Assembly (NCBI RefSeq): GCF_048820895.1
Contig: NZ_JBMERQ010000002.1
Coordinates: 1-64,000 of the forward strand
Source: Cribrihabitans_A neustonicus
Lineage (GTDB): Bacteria; Pseudomonadota; Alphaproteobacteria; Rhodobacterales; Rhodobacteraceae
Direction of reading: 5' to 3'
Length of the DNA: 64,000 nt
Shown: positions 16,196 to 26,637 of the stretch, one piece after another
Numbering within the stretch: position 1 is the stretch's first letter
How the letters are laid out: each line of letters opens with the position of its first letter
The notes under the pieces: model-generated
The model's database searches: none
Seen by the model: the letters and a program-made list of their open reading frames with translations, nothing else
Told to the model about the DNA's origin: nothing
Made by a program: the position numbers and the translations under genes

Positions 16196-17491
16196 TTACT
16201 GGCAATTGGGCTCGATGTTGTTCTCGGCGGCGTAGGCGGCAGAGTCCTCTTCGATCAGCTTGCCGATCACCTCGGTATCGGACGGCTTGAAGTCCGAGAT
16301 CAGCGACCAGGTCTGCGTTTCCGCATCCCATTGGGTCACGCCGACAAGGCCCGGGCCGCCGTGGTTCTCGCAGGAGACCTGGAACGCGGGGCCGAAATTC
16401 GGCATGCCGAGCGCGGCCATTTTCTCCTCGGTGATTTCCAGCGCTTCCATGCCGTCGCGCATCATCGCCGGGGTGATATCCTTGGTGCCGTGGATTTCCT
16501 GTGCGGTCTTCGCGGCCTCGGCGGCCAGCATCGCCGCGTACATGCCGCGGTTGTAAAGAACATTGCCGACCTGATCACCCGCGCCCGCAGCCTTGCCGGC
16601 ATCCACCACATACTTCTGGATGTCGTCGAAGACCGGGAAGTCGCGGCCGACGTTGTGGAAGGTCACCGCCTTGTAACCGTCGGCCTGGGCGCCGGCGGGC
16701 ATCACGTCATGCTCCGCGCCGGACCACCACACGCCGATGAAGTTCTCCATCGGGAAGCGGATGTTGGCGGCTTCCTGGATCGCCACCTGGTTCATCACGC
16801 CCCAGCCCCACATCACGACATAGTCGGGACGCTCACGGCGGATTTGCAGCCACTGCGATTTCTGCTCCTGGCCGGGGTGGTCGACCGGCAGCGCGACCAG
16901 CTCGAAGCCGTGCTTCTCGGACAGCTCCTCCAGGGTGCGGATCGGCTCCTTGCCGTAGGCGGAGTTGTGGTAGACCAGCGCGATCTTCTTGCCGCTGAGA
17001 TCGCCGCCGTTTTCGTCCAGCAGGTAGTTCACCACACCCGAAGCGCCGTTCCAGTAGTTGGCCGGGTAGTTGAACACATGGCTGAACACTTCGCCGTTAG
17101 CAGCCGAGGTGCGGCCATAGCCCATGGTGTGCAGCGGAATGTTGTCCGCGGTCACTTTGGGGATCAGCTGGTAGGTGATGCCGGTGGACAGCGGCTGATA
17201 CACCAGGGCGCCCTGGCCCTTGGTGGATTCGTAGCATTCCACGCCTTTTTCAGTGTTATAGCCGGTCTCGCATTCGATCACCTTGGCTTTTACACCGCCG
17301 ATGCCGCCGTCGCGCTCGTTCAGCAGGGTGAAATAGTCGTTGTAGCCGTCCGAGAACGGGATACCGCCGGCCGCATAGGGCCCGGTGCGGTAGCTGAGAT
17401 CCGGGAATACCAGATCCGCCATTGCCGGGGTTGCCACCGCTCCAGCAGCCATCGCGGCGCCCAGAGCCCATGTAGTGAGTGTCTTCTTCAT
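16196..17491 (-). CDS. Periplasmic substrate-binding protein of the Liv-type ABC transporter
   Basis: 431 aa, a Peripla_BP_6 family protein. The signal peptide is clear (MKKTLTTWALGAAMAAG to ATPAMA, cleavage near residue 25). The mature protein begins DLVFPDLSYRTGPYAAGG and has the family pattern SDGYNDYFTLLNERDGG. The GGGAGGAAT site gives a strong start at ATG 17491. Proteins of this subgroup often sit beside CoA ligases and are thought to bind aromatic or other carboxylic acids rather than leucine; the ligand cannot be read from the sequence. Confidence 0.92.
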   Translation of the reverse strand: MKKTLTTWALGAAMAAGAVATPAMADLVFPDLSYRTGPYAAGGIPFSDGYNDYFTLLNERDGGIGGVKAKVIECETGYNTEKGVECYESTKGQGALVYQPLSTGITYQLIPKVTADNIPLHTMGYGRTSAANGEVFSHVFNYPANYWNGASGVVNYLLDENGGDLSGKKIALVYHNSAYGKEPIRTLEELSEKHGFELVALPVDHPGQEQKSQWLQIRRERPDYVVMWGWGVMNQVAIQEAANIRFPMENFIGVWWSGAEHDVMPAGAQADGYKAVTFHNVGRDFPVFDDIQKYVVDAGKAAGAGDQVGNVLYNRGMYAAMLAAEAAKTAQEIHGTKDITPAMMRDGMEALEITEEKMAALGMPNFGPAFQVSCENHGGPGLVGVTQWDAETQTWSLISDFKPSDTEVIGKLIEEDSAAYAAENNIEPNCQ

Positions 17492-17584
17492 CGGCTTAAT
17501 TCCTCCCTTGGTCCTATCCGATGTTATATTCGCAGCGGGGGCGGAGTTGCCCGTCTCCCCGCAGGTCTTGGAGCCGTCCCCGCC

Positions 17585-18661
17585 TCAGTGCGGGAAGGGC
17601 CACAGCCTCAGCTTCTCCTTGGCGACGCGCCACAGCTGCGCCAGCCCGTGCGGCTCCACGATCAAGAAGAAGACGATCAGCGCCCCAACGATCACCAGCT
17701 GGAAATGCGCCACGATATCGGTGGGCCACCCCAGAAGGTCGACGCCCACCACCTTCAGCACCACCGGCAGCAGAACCAGGAAGGCCGCGCCCGCAAAGGA
17801 GCCGAAGATCGAGCCCAGGCCGCCGATGATCACCATGAAGAGCACCAGGAACGACTTGTTGATGCCGAAAGCCTCGCCCACTTCCACTGCGCCCAGGTAA
17901 ACCGAGAAGAACAGCGCGCCGGAGATGCCGATGAAGAAGCCCGAGACCGCAAAGGCCGAGAGCTTCGCCTTCAAGGGGTTCACGCCGATGATCTCGGCGG
18001 CGATGTCCATGTCGCGGATCGCCATCCAGCTGCGGCCCTGCATGCCGCGGGTCAGGTTGCGGGCGATGAGCGCGCAGATGGTGAGGAAGATCAGGCAGAA
18101 CAGGTAGGTCGCCCAGGCCGGTGCGCTGGGGCCGGTGATGACAATGCCGAAGACATCGCGCTCGGGCGCGTTGATCTGGCCGGAGGCCGAGTAGTTGTAG
18201 AACCACGGCACCCGGTTGAACAGCCAGACCAGGAAGAACTGCGCCGCCAGCGTCGCCACCGCAAGGTAGAACCCCTTGATCCGCAGGGAGGGCAGGCCGA
18301 ACAGCACACAGACCCCGGCGGTAATGCCGCCTGCCAGCACCACATGGATGAACATGCTGACTTCCGGGAAGGCGGTCATCAGCTTGTAGGAGGCGTAGGC
18401 GCCCACCGCCATGAAGCCGCCGGTGCCCAGAGACACCTGCCCGCAATAGCCCACCAGAATGTTCAGGCCGATGGCAGCAATCGAATAGATCAGGAACGGC
18501 AGCAGGATCGCATTGGCCCAGTAGTCGTTGATGACGAAGGGGATGATCCCGAATGCCACCGCCAGCACCGCGTAGTAGCGGTACCGGTCGAATTTGATCG
18601 GAAACGTCTGGCTGTCCTCGACATAGGAGACTTTGAAATCCCCGGCTTCACGGTAGAACAT
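17585..18661 (-). CDS. Liv-type ABC transporter permease (LivM-type)
   Basis: 358 aa, about nine to ten membrane segments, with the family region GYCGQVSLGTGGFMAVGAYA and the EAA-like loop following GRSWMAIRDMDIAAEIIGVNPLKAK. It has an unusual soluble N-terminus of about 25 residues. It lies 93 bp before the binding-protein gene. The upstream neighbour in the same cluster (LivH-type) is separated by a small gene on the opposite strand. Confidence 0.93.
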   Translation of the reverse strand: MFYREAGDFKVSYVEDSQTFPIKFDRYRYYAVLAVAFGIIPFVINDYWANAILLPFLIYSIAAIGLNILVGYCGQVSLGTGGFMAVGAYASYKLMTAFPEVSMFIHVVLAGGITAGVCVLFGLPSLRIKGFYLAVATLAAQFFLVWLFNRVPWFYNYSASGQINAPERDVFGIVITGPSAPAWATYLFCLIFLTICALIARNLTRGMQGRSWMAIRDMDIAAEIIGVNPLKAKLSAFAVSGFFIGISGALFFSVYLGAVEVGEAFGINKSFLVLFMVIIGGLGSIFGSFAGAAFLVLLPVVLKVVGVDLLGWPTDIVAHFQLVIVGALIVFFLIVEPHGLAQLWRVAKEKLRLWPFPH

Positions 18662-18794
18662 ATGTCAGATGCTCCCTTTGTTATGCTGCAAGGGGCTGGC
18701 CCCAGCGTTAACCATTGCTTCAGATTTCGCCGCCCCGCCACATTTCGCCCCATTCCCTGTGCTAGATTGAGCGCGGGTAGAGTGAGTGGAAGAC

Positions 18795-19124
18795 ATGACC
18801 GCGATTTTCGAGGAAATCCGGCAGCTGGATGCTGCCCGGAAACGGGGAGAGATATCTCCCGAGGCATTTGCCGCAGCCAAGGCCAGGCTGCTGAACTCGG
18901 TCGAGGAGGCAAAAGTGCTGTCCCAGCCGGCAGCCGTCCGGCGGCGCCCGGCGCCACCCCCGGCCTCCGGTCTCTGGGGCATGCTCGCGATGGGGCTTCT
19001 GGGTGCCGGGGTGCTGACCGTGCTAGCGGGGCAGCTGATCGGCGATCTGACCATCGCGCTCACGCTTGCGGTGACCGTGCTGGCCGCCATCGTGGTCAGA
19101 GCTTTCCGCGGGCTCGAGGGCTGA
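18795..19124 (+). CDS. Small membrane protein with an N-terminal SHOCT-like helical domain
   Basis: 109 aa. Residues about 1-30 (IFEEIRQLDAARKRGEISPEAF) resemble a SHOCT-like module, a short helical hairpin seen at protein ends. After a Pro/Arg-rich linker come two hydrophobic segments (about 57-80 and 82-100), so it should be an inner-membrane protein. Start ATG 18795 with a GTGGAAG site. It is on the plus strand between two minus-strand genes of the transporter cluster. A G+C-rich hairpin follows at about 19157-19175. Function unknown. Confidence 0.75.
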   Translation: MTAIFEEIRQLDAARKRGEISPEAFAAAKARLLNSVEEAKVLSQPAAVRRRPAPPPASGLWGMLAMGLLGAGVLTVLAGQLIGDLTIALTLAVTVLAAIVVRAFRGLEG

Positions 19125-19199
19125 GCCGCTGCCAGGAGCTCCCGGCCGGCCGCGCTCCGCCCCCGCTGGGGGGCGGGCAAGGCCCGGGCGTTATGTGCC

Positions 19200-20186
19200 T
19201 CAGACGCGTTCAATGATCTTCTCGCCGAACAGGCCCTGCGGGCGGAACACCAGGAAGAGCAGCGCCAGCACATAGGCAAACCAGTTCTCGGTCGCGCCGC
19301 CCACCATAGGGCCGATGGCGAATTCGAACAGCTTCTCGCCCACGCCGATGATCAGCCCGCCGACAATGGCGCCGGGGATCGAGGTGAAGCCGCCCAGCAT
19401 CAGCACCGGCAGCGCCTTCAGCGCGATCAGCGACAGCGAGAACTGCACGCCGGATTTGGTGCCCCAGACGATGCCCGCGACCAGCGCCACGAAACCGGCG
19501 ACGGACCAGACCAACACCCAAATGAAGTTCAGCGAGATGCCGACCGACAGCGCCGCCTGGTGATCATCAGCCACCGCACGCATTGCCCGGCCCTGCTTGG
19601 TGTACTGGGCAAAGCAGACCAGCCCCGCCACCAGCAGCGCCGCGATGACGGTTGCCACGACGTCCAGATTGTCGATGAAGAACCCGTAGCCGAAGATGTT
19701 GAATGTGGTTTCATCTATCCACAGGTTGATGCCTTGCGGCAGCCCCACGTCCAGGGTCTTGATCTCCGAGCCCCACATCAGGTCAGCCACGCCTTCGAGG
19801 AAATAGGCAAGCCCGATGGTGGCCATGAACAGAATGATCGGCTCCTGCCCCACCAGGTGCTTCATCACCAGCACCTGCACCAGCCAGGCCAGCAGCACCA
19901 TCACGCCGACCGTCAATGCAATCGCCACGAAAGAGGGCACGGTCCAGCCGAAATGGGTGATATGGCCGCCAAAGATCGCGTTGATCACATGCGAGAACGG
20001 CACCTGCCCCTGCATAATCCCGACCAGGGTCATCGCCGCAAACAACGCCATCACCCCTTGTGCGTAGTTGAAGATGCCGGAGGCCTTGTAAATCAGCACG
20101 AAGCCCAGCGCGACCAGCGCATAGAGCACGCCCGCCATCAGGCCGTTGAGCGTGACCTCCATCGCAAAGACGAGTTGTTCAGGCAT
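19200..20186 (-). CDS. Liv-type ABC transporter permease (LivH-type)
   Basis: 328 aa, about eight to nine membrane segments, family motif GLMAGVLYALVALGFVLIYKASGIFNYAQG near the N-terminus and EAA-like loop GRAMRAVADDHQAALSVGI. Start ATG 20186 is chosen for its GGGAGGAG site over a position six codons earlier. It pairs with the LivM-type permease to form the channel. Confidence 0.93.
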   Translation of the reverse strand: MPEQLVFAMEVTLNGLMAGVLYALVALGFVLIYKASGIFNYAQGVMALFAAMTLVGIMQGQVPFSHVINAIFGGHITHFGWTVPSFVAIALTVGVMVLLAWLVQVLVMKHLVGQEPIILFMATIGLAYFLEGVADLMWGSEIKTLDVGLPQGINLWIDETTFNIFGYGFFIDNLDVVATVIAALLVAGLVCFAQYTKQGRAMRAVADDHQAALSVGISLNFIWVLVWSVAGFVALVAGIVWGTKSGVQFSLSLIALKALPVLMLGGFTSIPGAIVGGLIIGVGEKLFEFAIGPMVGGATENWFAYVLALLFLVFRPQGLFGEKIIERV

Positions 20187-20272
20187 TGCGCTCTCCTCCC
20201 GCAAATTCCCTCGAAGAAATCTGCCAAAAATTTTCCAGAATTTTTGCCGCCGTTTTTACCAGCACTGATTGC

Positions 20273-21091
20273 TCAGTCATGCGCCACCCCCAGGTAGGCG
20301 TCGATCACCGCCTGGTTGTTGCGTACTTCGTCCGGTGTGCCGTCGCCGATCTTCTTGCCGTAGTCCATCACCACGACCCGGTCGGACAGATCCATCACCA
20401 CGCCCATGTCGTGCTCGATCAGCGCAATGGTGGTGCCGAATTCGTCGTTCACGTCGAGGATGAAGCGCGACATGTCCTCCTTCTCCTCGACGTTCATGCC
20501 GGCCATCGGCTCGTCGAGCAGCAGGAGTTTCGGCTCGGCGGCCAGCGCGCGGGCCAGTTCGACGCGTTTCTTCAAGCCGTAGGGCAGCCGCGCCACCGGG
20601 GTCTTGCGGATGTGCTGGATCTCCAGGAAGTCGATGATCTTCTCGACCACCTCGCGGTTCTCGACCTCTTCCTTCTCCGCCTTACCCTTCCACAGGGCCT
20701 GGGCAATCAGCCCGGATTTCATGTAGTTGAGCCGCCCGGTCATCACATTGTCGAGCACGCTCATGCCGTCGAACAGCGCGATATTCTGGAAGGTGCGGGC
20801 GATGCCCTGGCGCGCCACCTCGTAGGGTTTCATCTGCGGCCGTTTCTTGCCGCGGAACAGAACCTCGCCTTCCTGCGGGATGTAGAAACCCGAAATCACG
20901 TTCAGCATCGAGGACTTGCCGGCGCCGTTCGGGCCGATGATGGCGCGGATCTCGCCTTCGCGGATGTCGAAGGAGATGTCCTTGATCGCCACCACCCCGC
21001 CGAAGCGCAGCGTGATGTTCTTCATCTCCATTACCACGCCGCCGATGGTGCGGCCGTCCTCGGTCACATAGCTCTCGGCCTGATCAAGCAT
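20273..21091 (-). CDS. Liv-type ABC transporter ATPase (LivG-type)
   Basis: 272 aa. Walker A GPNGAGKS, the long LivG insertion after the first beta region, Walker B LLLLDEPMAGM and H-loop ALIEHDM. The ABC signature is degenerate (LPYGLKKRVE where LSxGxQ is usual), which is common in this subgroup. ATG 21091 with GGAGG 8 bp upstream is chosen; the GTG three codons earlier lies inside the site. First transporter gene of the cluster. Confidence 0.92.
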   Translation of the reverse strand: MLDQAESYVTEDGRTIGGVVMEMKNITLRFGGVVAIKDISFDIREGEIRAIIGPNGAGKSSMLNVISGFYIPQEGEVLFRGKKRPQMKPYEVARQGIARTFQNIALFDGMSVLDNVMTGRLNYMKSGLIAQALWKGKAEKEEVENREVVEKIIDFLEIQHIRKTPVARLPYGLKKRVELARALAAEPKLLLLDEPMAGMNVEEKEDMSRFILDVNDEFGTTIALIEHDMGVVMDLSDRVVVMDYGKKIGDGTPDEVRNNQAVIDAYLGVAHD

Positions 21092-21179
21092 AAGTTCCAC
21101 CTCCGGAGCGCGGCCGCGTGGAAAATTTAATCATTTCGTGCGACACTTGAATAATAAGAGCAGCAAGGAGATCCCTGCC

Positions 21180-21365
21180 ATGTTTGGCGAATTCGAGCAC
21201 GCCTGCCTTCTGAAGATGGCCATCGAATGCAAGGAAATGGGACTGACCCAATCCGAAAGCCTCAGCGCGATCAGCGCCCGCACCCACGGGTTGAGTGCAA
21301 TCTTCAAGATCCGTCAGGCGATCCACACCGCCTTCCATCCGGAGGCGAGCCCGGACCTGATCTGA
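21180..21365 (+). CDS. Small conserved-looking hypothetical protein
   Basis: 61 aa, starting at ATG 21180 with an AAGGAG site 9 bp upstream. Mostly helical and soluble, with the segment HACLLKMAIECKEMGLTQSE. No family recognised. It lies on the plus strand between two minus-strand genes, the LivG-type ATPase and an acyl-CoA ligase. The good ribosome site is the main argument that it is real. Confidence 0.6.
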   Translation: MFGEFEHACLLKMAIECKEMGLTQSESLSAISARTHGLSAIFKIRQAIHTAFHPEASPDLI

Positions 21366-21409
21366 GGCCCGCCCCTTCACCGCGTTCCGGGCCGTCCGGT
21401 GCGTGATAC

Positions 21410-23383
21410 TCATTCCGCGGCCACCTTCTGCGGCGCCGTGGGCACGACCTCGGCGTCAACGATGGTCAGCGTCGCGCTGATCGAGCCCTTGCGGCCGTCC
21501 TCGTAGGTGACTTCCGTGGTGGTCGAGATCTTGTCTGAGCCATCGTAAAGCGCTGCGATGATGTCGGCGAATTTCTCCTCCACGATGCGGCGGCGCACCT
21601 TGCGGGTCCGGGTCATCTCGCCGTCATCGGCATCCAGCTCCTTGTGCAGCACCACAAAGCGGTGCACCTGGCAGCCCGACAGCATCTCGTCCTCGGCCAC
21701 CGACTTGTTCACTGCCGAGACATGCGCGCGGATGGTCTCCAGCACCCGCGGATGGCCCGCCAGCTCCTGGTAGGAGGCATAGGCGATGTTGTTGCGCTCG
21801 GCCCAGTTGCCGACCGCGGTCAGGTCGATGTTGATGAAGGCGACGCAGCGGTCCTTGCCGTTGCCGAACAGCACCGCTTCCAGAATGTCCGGGTAGAACT
21901 TCAGCTTGTTCTCCACGTACTTCGGCGCAAACATCGAGCCGTCCGCCATCTTGCCCACGTCCTTGGCGCGGTCGATGATGCGCAGATGGCCGGAACCCTC
22001 CTCGAAGAAGCCCGCATCACCCGTGGCCACCCAGCCCTCGGCATCCTTGGTGGAGGCGGTGGATTCCGGGTTCTTGTAGTATTCCACGAAGGTGCCGGGC
22101 GAGCGGTAGTAGATCTCGCCGTTGTCGCCGATCTTGATCTCCACATCCGGGGCCGGCACGCCCACGGTGTCAGCGCGCACCTCGCCGTCTGGCTGCACGG
22201 TGATGAACACTGTCGCCTCGGTCTGGCCGTAGAGCTGTTTCAGGTTGATGCCCAAGCTGCGGTAGAAATCGAAGATCTCCGGCCCGATCGCCTCGCCCGC
22301 GGTATAGCCCACGCGCACCTTGCCGAAGCCCAGCGTGTCCTTCAGCGGCCCGTAGACCAGCAGGTTGCCGATCGCGTATTTCAGCCGGTCGCCGAAGCTC
22401 ACCGGCTTGCCGTCGAGGATCTTGCCGCCGACCTTCTTGGCATGTTCCAGGTAGTGGTGGAACATCTTGCGCTTCAGGGCGCTTGCGTCCTCCATCCGGA
22501 TCATCACGTTGGTCAGCTGGGTCTCGAACACCCGCGGCGGGGCGAAGAAATAGGTTGGGCCGATCTCGCGCAGGTCGGTCATCATGGTGTCGGCGCTTTC
22601 CGGGCAGTTCACGCAGAAGCCGCACCAGTAGGCCTGCCCGATCGAGAAGATGAAATCGCCCACCCAGGCCATCGGCAGGTAGGAAAGGATATTCTCGTTG
22701 CGGGTCAGCTTGTCGAACTCGGAGGCGTTCTTGGCGCTTTCGATCACGTTGCGGTTGGACAGCACCACGCCCTTCGGCTTGCCGGTGGTGCCCGAGGTGT
22801 AGAGCATCACGCAGGTGCTGTCGTAATTCAGCTTCGCCTTGCGGGCCTGGAGGTCGGGCAGCCACTCCTCGCGGGCGGCGCGGCCCTGCTCCTGCACATG
22901 GGCAAACTGGTGCAGCTGGTGGTGGTCGTATTTCCGCATGCCGCGCGGGTCGAGGTAGATCATGTGCTCGAACTGGTGCAGCTGATCCTGGATCTCGATC
23001 ACCTTGTCGGCCTGCTCCTGGTCGCCCACGATCACGAAGCGCGCGCCGCAGTGGCCCAGCACATAGGCCATCTCCTCGGCCACCGCGTCCTGATAGAGCG
23101 GCACTGGGATTGCGCCCGCGGCCTGCGCGGCCACCATCGACCAGTAGAGATAGGGCCGGTTGCGGCCGATGATGGCGACGAAGTCGCCTTCCTTCACACC
23201 AAGGTTGATCAGACCCAGCGCCAGTGCCTCGATCTCCGCCGCCGCCTCGGACCAGGACCAGCATTGCCAGATGCCGAATTCCTTCTCCCGGTAGGCCGGG
23301 GCATCACCAAACTGCGCCGCATTGCGTTCAAGCAGCGCCGGCAGGGATTGCATCCCGTCGGCGCCCATCTGCATCTGAGCCAA
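21410..23383 (-). CDS. AMP-dependent acyl-CoA synthetase (long-chain fatty acid-CoA ligase type)
   Basis: 657 aa. It activates a carboxylic acid to its CoA ester. Motifs: YTSGTTGKPKG P-loop, an LYGQTEAT adenine-site motif, and TGDAGFFEEGSGHLRIIDRAKD with the hinge aspartate. A C-terminal EMTRTRKVRRR segment is typical of the FadD15/FAA1-like group. A TTG at 23383 is spaced 8 bp from GGAGG and is the best start; the first ATG (23374) is too far from it. Located at the head of the Liv-type cluster, so it may act on the same imported acid as the PaaK-like enzyme. Confidence 0.88.
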   Translation of the reverse strand: MAQMQMGADGMQSLPALLERNAAQFGDAPAYREKEFGIWQCWSWSEAAAEIEALALGLINLGVKEGDFVAIIGRNRPYLYWSMVAAQAAGAIPVPLYQDAVAEEMAYVLGHCGARFVIVGDQEQADKVIEIQDQLHQFEHMIYLDPRGMRKYDHHQLHQFAHVQEQGRAAREEWLPDLQARKAKLNYDSTCVMLYTSGTTGKPKGVVLSNRNVIESAKNASEFDKLTRNENILSYLPMAWVGDFIFSIGQAYWCGFCVNCPESADTMMTDLREIGPTYFFAPPRVFETQLTNVMIRMEDASALKRKMFHHYLEHAKKVGGKILDGKPVSFGDRLKYAIGNLLVYGPLKDTLGFGKVRVGYTAGEAIGPEIFDFYRSLGINLKQLYGQTEATVFITVQPDGEVRADTVGVPAPDVEIKIGDNGEIYYRSPGTFVEYYKNPESTASTKDAEGWVATGDAGFFEEGSGHLRIIDRAKDVGKMADGSMFAPKYVENKLKFYPDILEAVLFGNGKDRCVAFINIDLTAVGNWAERNNIAYASYQELAGHPRVLETIRAHVSAVNKSVAEDEMLSGCQVHRFVVLHKELDADDGEMTRTRKVRRRIVEEKFADIIAALYDGSDKISTTTEVTYEDGRKGSISATLTIVDAEVVPTAPQKVAAE

Positions 23384-23631
23384 ATTTCTTTCCTCCCTTT
23401 CCGGCTGTGCCGCCGGACTGACCGCTAAACGCGATTCTGGCCGCGATTAGGGACGCTCATATGCTAGCCCGTCAACTTTTTCCTGAAGTTTTCCCAAATC
23501 TTACGAATTGTAACAGCGGGTTTTGCCCGCTATCAGAGTTGGTTACACGGGCAGGCGGGGTGCGGCCGCTGCGGCCCTATGGCGGTTTGCCCCGGCGCAG
23601 GGGCGGTGCTAGCCATGACAGGGGGAGACGC

Positions 23632-25529
23632 ATGGACAGAGCCAGCAAACAACGGGCCAGCATGACAACCGCCGGGCTGAACCTGATCGCCCAGGCGCTG
23701 TCAATCTATGACAACGACCTGCGGCTTGCAGTCTGCAACCGCCGGTTTCAGGAAATGTTCGGCCTGCCCGACGCCCTGGTCACCCCCGGCGCGCATTTCG
23801 AGGACACCATCCGCTTCATCGCCGAAAGCGGCGACTACGGACCCGTCGATGACATCGACGAATTCGTCCGCACACGGGTGGAAACCGCCCGCGCCTTCGT
23901 GCCGCATTACCTGGAGCGCAGCCGCGCCAACGGCCAGGTGATCTCGATCGAGGGCGCACCGCTGCCTGAGGGCGGCTGGGTCACCGTCTACACCGATATC
24001 ACCCGCACCAAGCGCATCGAGCAGCTCCTGCGCGCCCGTTCCGAGGAGATGTCCGAACGGCTCATCGCCCATACCGAGGAACTCTCCGCCGCCAACCGCA
24101 AGCTTGCCGCCACCATCACCCAGCTCGAGGAAGCCAAGCGCCAGCTCACCGAGATCGAGGGCCGCACCCGCCTCACCACCGAGATGATGCCCGCCCATAT
24201 CGCCCATGTGGACAGCGACGGCTATTACACCTTCACCAACCGCCGCCTCAGCAGCGTCTTTCCCGGCCGTCCCTCCGACATTCTCGGCCTTCACATTTCC
24301 GAAGCCCTGGGCGAGGCGGCCTATGCACGGATCGAACCGCATCTGACGGCCGCCTACAAGGGCGGCAACCCGGTGTTCGAGTTCACCGAGAACCACAGCA
24401 GCCGCCGCATCCGCTCCGCCTTCACCCCGGACCGGCAGGGCGGCGTCTACATCCTGTCGATGGACGTGACCGAGGAAACCCAGGCCCGCGTTGCCCTGCA
24501 GCAAGCCCGGCGGCGGGAGATGGCGGCGCAGATGACCAGCGGGCTGGCGCATGATTTCTCCAACCTCCTGACCATCATCCTCGGGATGCAGGGCAAGCTG
24601 GAGAAGATGGCGCTGCCTGAGGACGCGGCGGAGCTGGTGCAGGGCACGCTCTCGGCCGCCCGCCGCGGCGGCCGCCTGCTGGACCGGATTGCAGGCATGA
24701 CCAGCCAGCGCGGCCTTCGCCCGCAGGCGACAGACATGCATACGCTGCTTGCCGAGCTGAAGATCCTCGCCTCCCCCACCCTGCCGCAGGGTGTCGGGCT
24801 CTCCGTGCTCGACAACATGCCCGATGTCACCCTTCTTCTCGATGCGGGAAAGCTGCAGGATGCGCTGCTGAACCTCGTGCTCAATGCCCGCGATGCCTGC
24901 GGCACAAGCGGCCAAATCACCGTGAGCGCGCATGCCATCGGCCAGACCTGGGTGGAGATCACGGTCAGCGACACCGGCCCCGGATTCTCGCCGGAGGCCT
25001 TGGAAAAGGCGCTCAACCCCTTCTTCACCACCAAGGGCAGCGAAGGCTCGGGCCTCGGCCTGCCCACTGTCTACGACATGGCGAAATCCGCAGGCGGCGA
25101 CATGCGCATCGGCAACACGCCCTCCGGCGCCTCCGTCACCCTGCGCCTGCCCTTCCGCCCCGCCCCGGACCCGCAAGGCGGCATCGCGCTTCTGGCCGAG
25201 GACAGCGAGGAGCTGCGGGCCACCTTCCGCGACATGCTGATTTCGCTCGGCTTTTCGGTGGTGGAGGCAACCAGCGTCGACGAAGCCTCAGCGCTCACCG
25301 CCGACATCCCCGGCATCGCCTTGGTGCTCTCCGACATCAAGCTGGAGGGCGAGGCCACCGGCATTGATCTGGCCGGGCGGCTGCAGGACTCGGGCCCTCC
25401 CTGCGTGCTGATGACCTCGCTGCCGCCCCATGACCCGCTGCACCAGGCCGCCCTGAAACACGGCCCCGTGCTGCGCAAACCCTTCACCGTCCGCCAGCTC
25501 TCGCAGCTGATCACCCCGGAGCCCGCCGC

Positions 25530-25533
<4 letters not shown>
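23632..25533 (+). CDS. Hybrid sensor histidine kinase with two PAS domains and a receiver
   Basis: 633 aa, no membrane segment, so a cytosolic sensor. Order: PAS_7-like domain (about 10-130), coiled coil (about 130-180), second PAS (about 185-290), histidine-phosphoacceptor domain with His307 in GLAHDFSNLL, ATPase domain with N-box LNLVLNARDAC, DTGPGF (Asp447) and GSGLGLP, and a C-terminal receiver with phospho-Asp568 in LSDIK. ATG 23632 follows GGGGGAG; the frame is open 57 codons further upstream without a site. It overlaps the regulator gene by ATGA. The signal is unknown. Confidence 0.9.
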
Positions 25534-26234
<701 letters not shown>

Positions 26235-26304
26235 GCCGCGCGCTTCGGGCCGCAAGGCGCGGAAAAACTTGCCCGGACGAATCACCCGGCCTAGACTCGG
26301 TCCC

Positions 26305-26532
26305 ATGGCCACCTGTCTGCTCTACAGCCAAGCCTCCTCGCACCCGCCGCGGTTCTACCGGATCGAGCTGGCGATGAACCTGTTTTCCGAGGTCTCGGTG
26401 GTGCGCGAATGGGGGCTTGCGGGCGGCAATGGCCAGTCCGTCATCAACATCTACGGCAACCTGCGCGAGGCATCCCTGGCCGCCGACAGACACCGCGACC
26501 GGATGCTGCGGCGCGGCTACGGCCGCGCCTGA
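26305..26532 (+). CDS. Stand-alone WGR-domain protein
   Basis: 75 aa. Almost the entire protein is a WGR domain: FYRIELAMNLFSEVSVVREWGLAGG with the Trp-Gly core (REWGLAGGNGQ; the usual Arg is replaced). WGR domains in larger proteins bind nucleic acid. Start ATG 26305. It follows the two-component pair by 70 bp on the same strand. Role unknown. Confidence 0.85.
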   Translation: MATCLLYSQASSHPPRFYRIELAMNLFSEVSVVREWGLAGGNGQSVINIYGNLREASLAADRHRDRMLRRGYGRA

Positions 26533-26568
26533 TCCCGCGCCGCGCCAGCGGCGCCCGGCCCAACGGGG

Positions 26569-26588
26569 ATGGGGCATTCTTCGAATGT
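26569..26588. other. Inverted repeat and nearby poly-C tract between convergent genes
   Basis: A near-perfect palindrome (GGGCATTC-TTC-GAATGTCC) lies between the WGR gene and the amidohydrolase stop; it may act as a terminator. A run of ten C follows at 26606-26615, noncoding here. Confidence 0.4.
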
Positions 26589-26637
26589 CCCGGCACGGGC
26601 GGGAGCCCCCCCCCCGCCCCCGAAGGCATTCAGCGGC

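Noticed and set aside
16331..19216. 961-codon plus-strand open frame across the transporter genes
   Set aside because: Antisense to three certain genes; composition typical of a shadow frame. Only the 109-aa SHOCT-like gene inside this stretch, in another frame, is credible.
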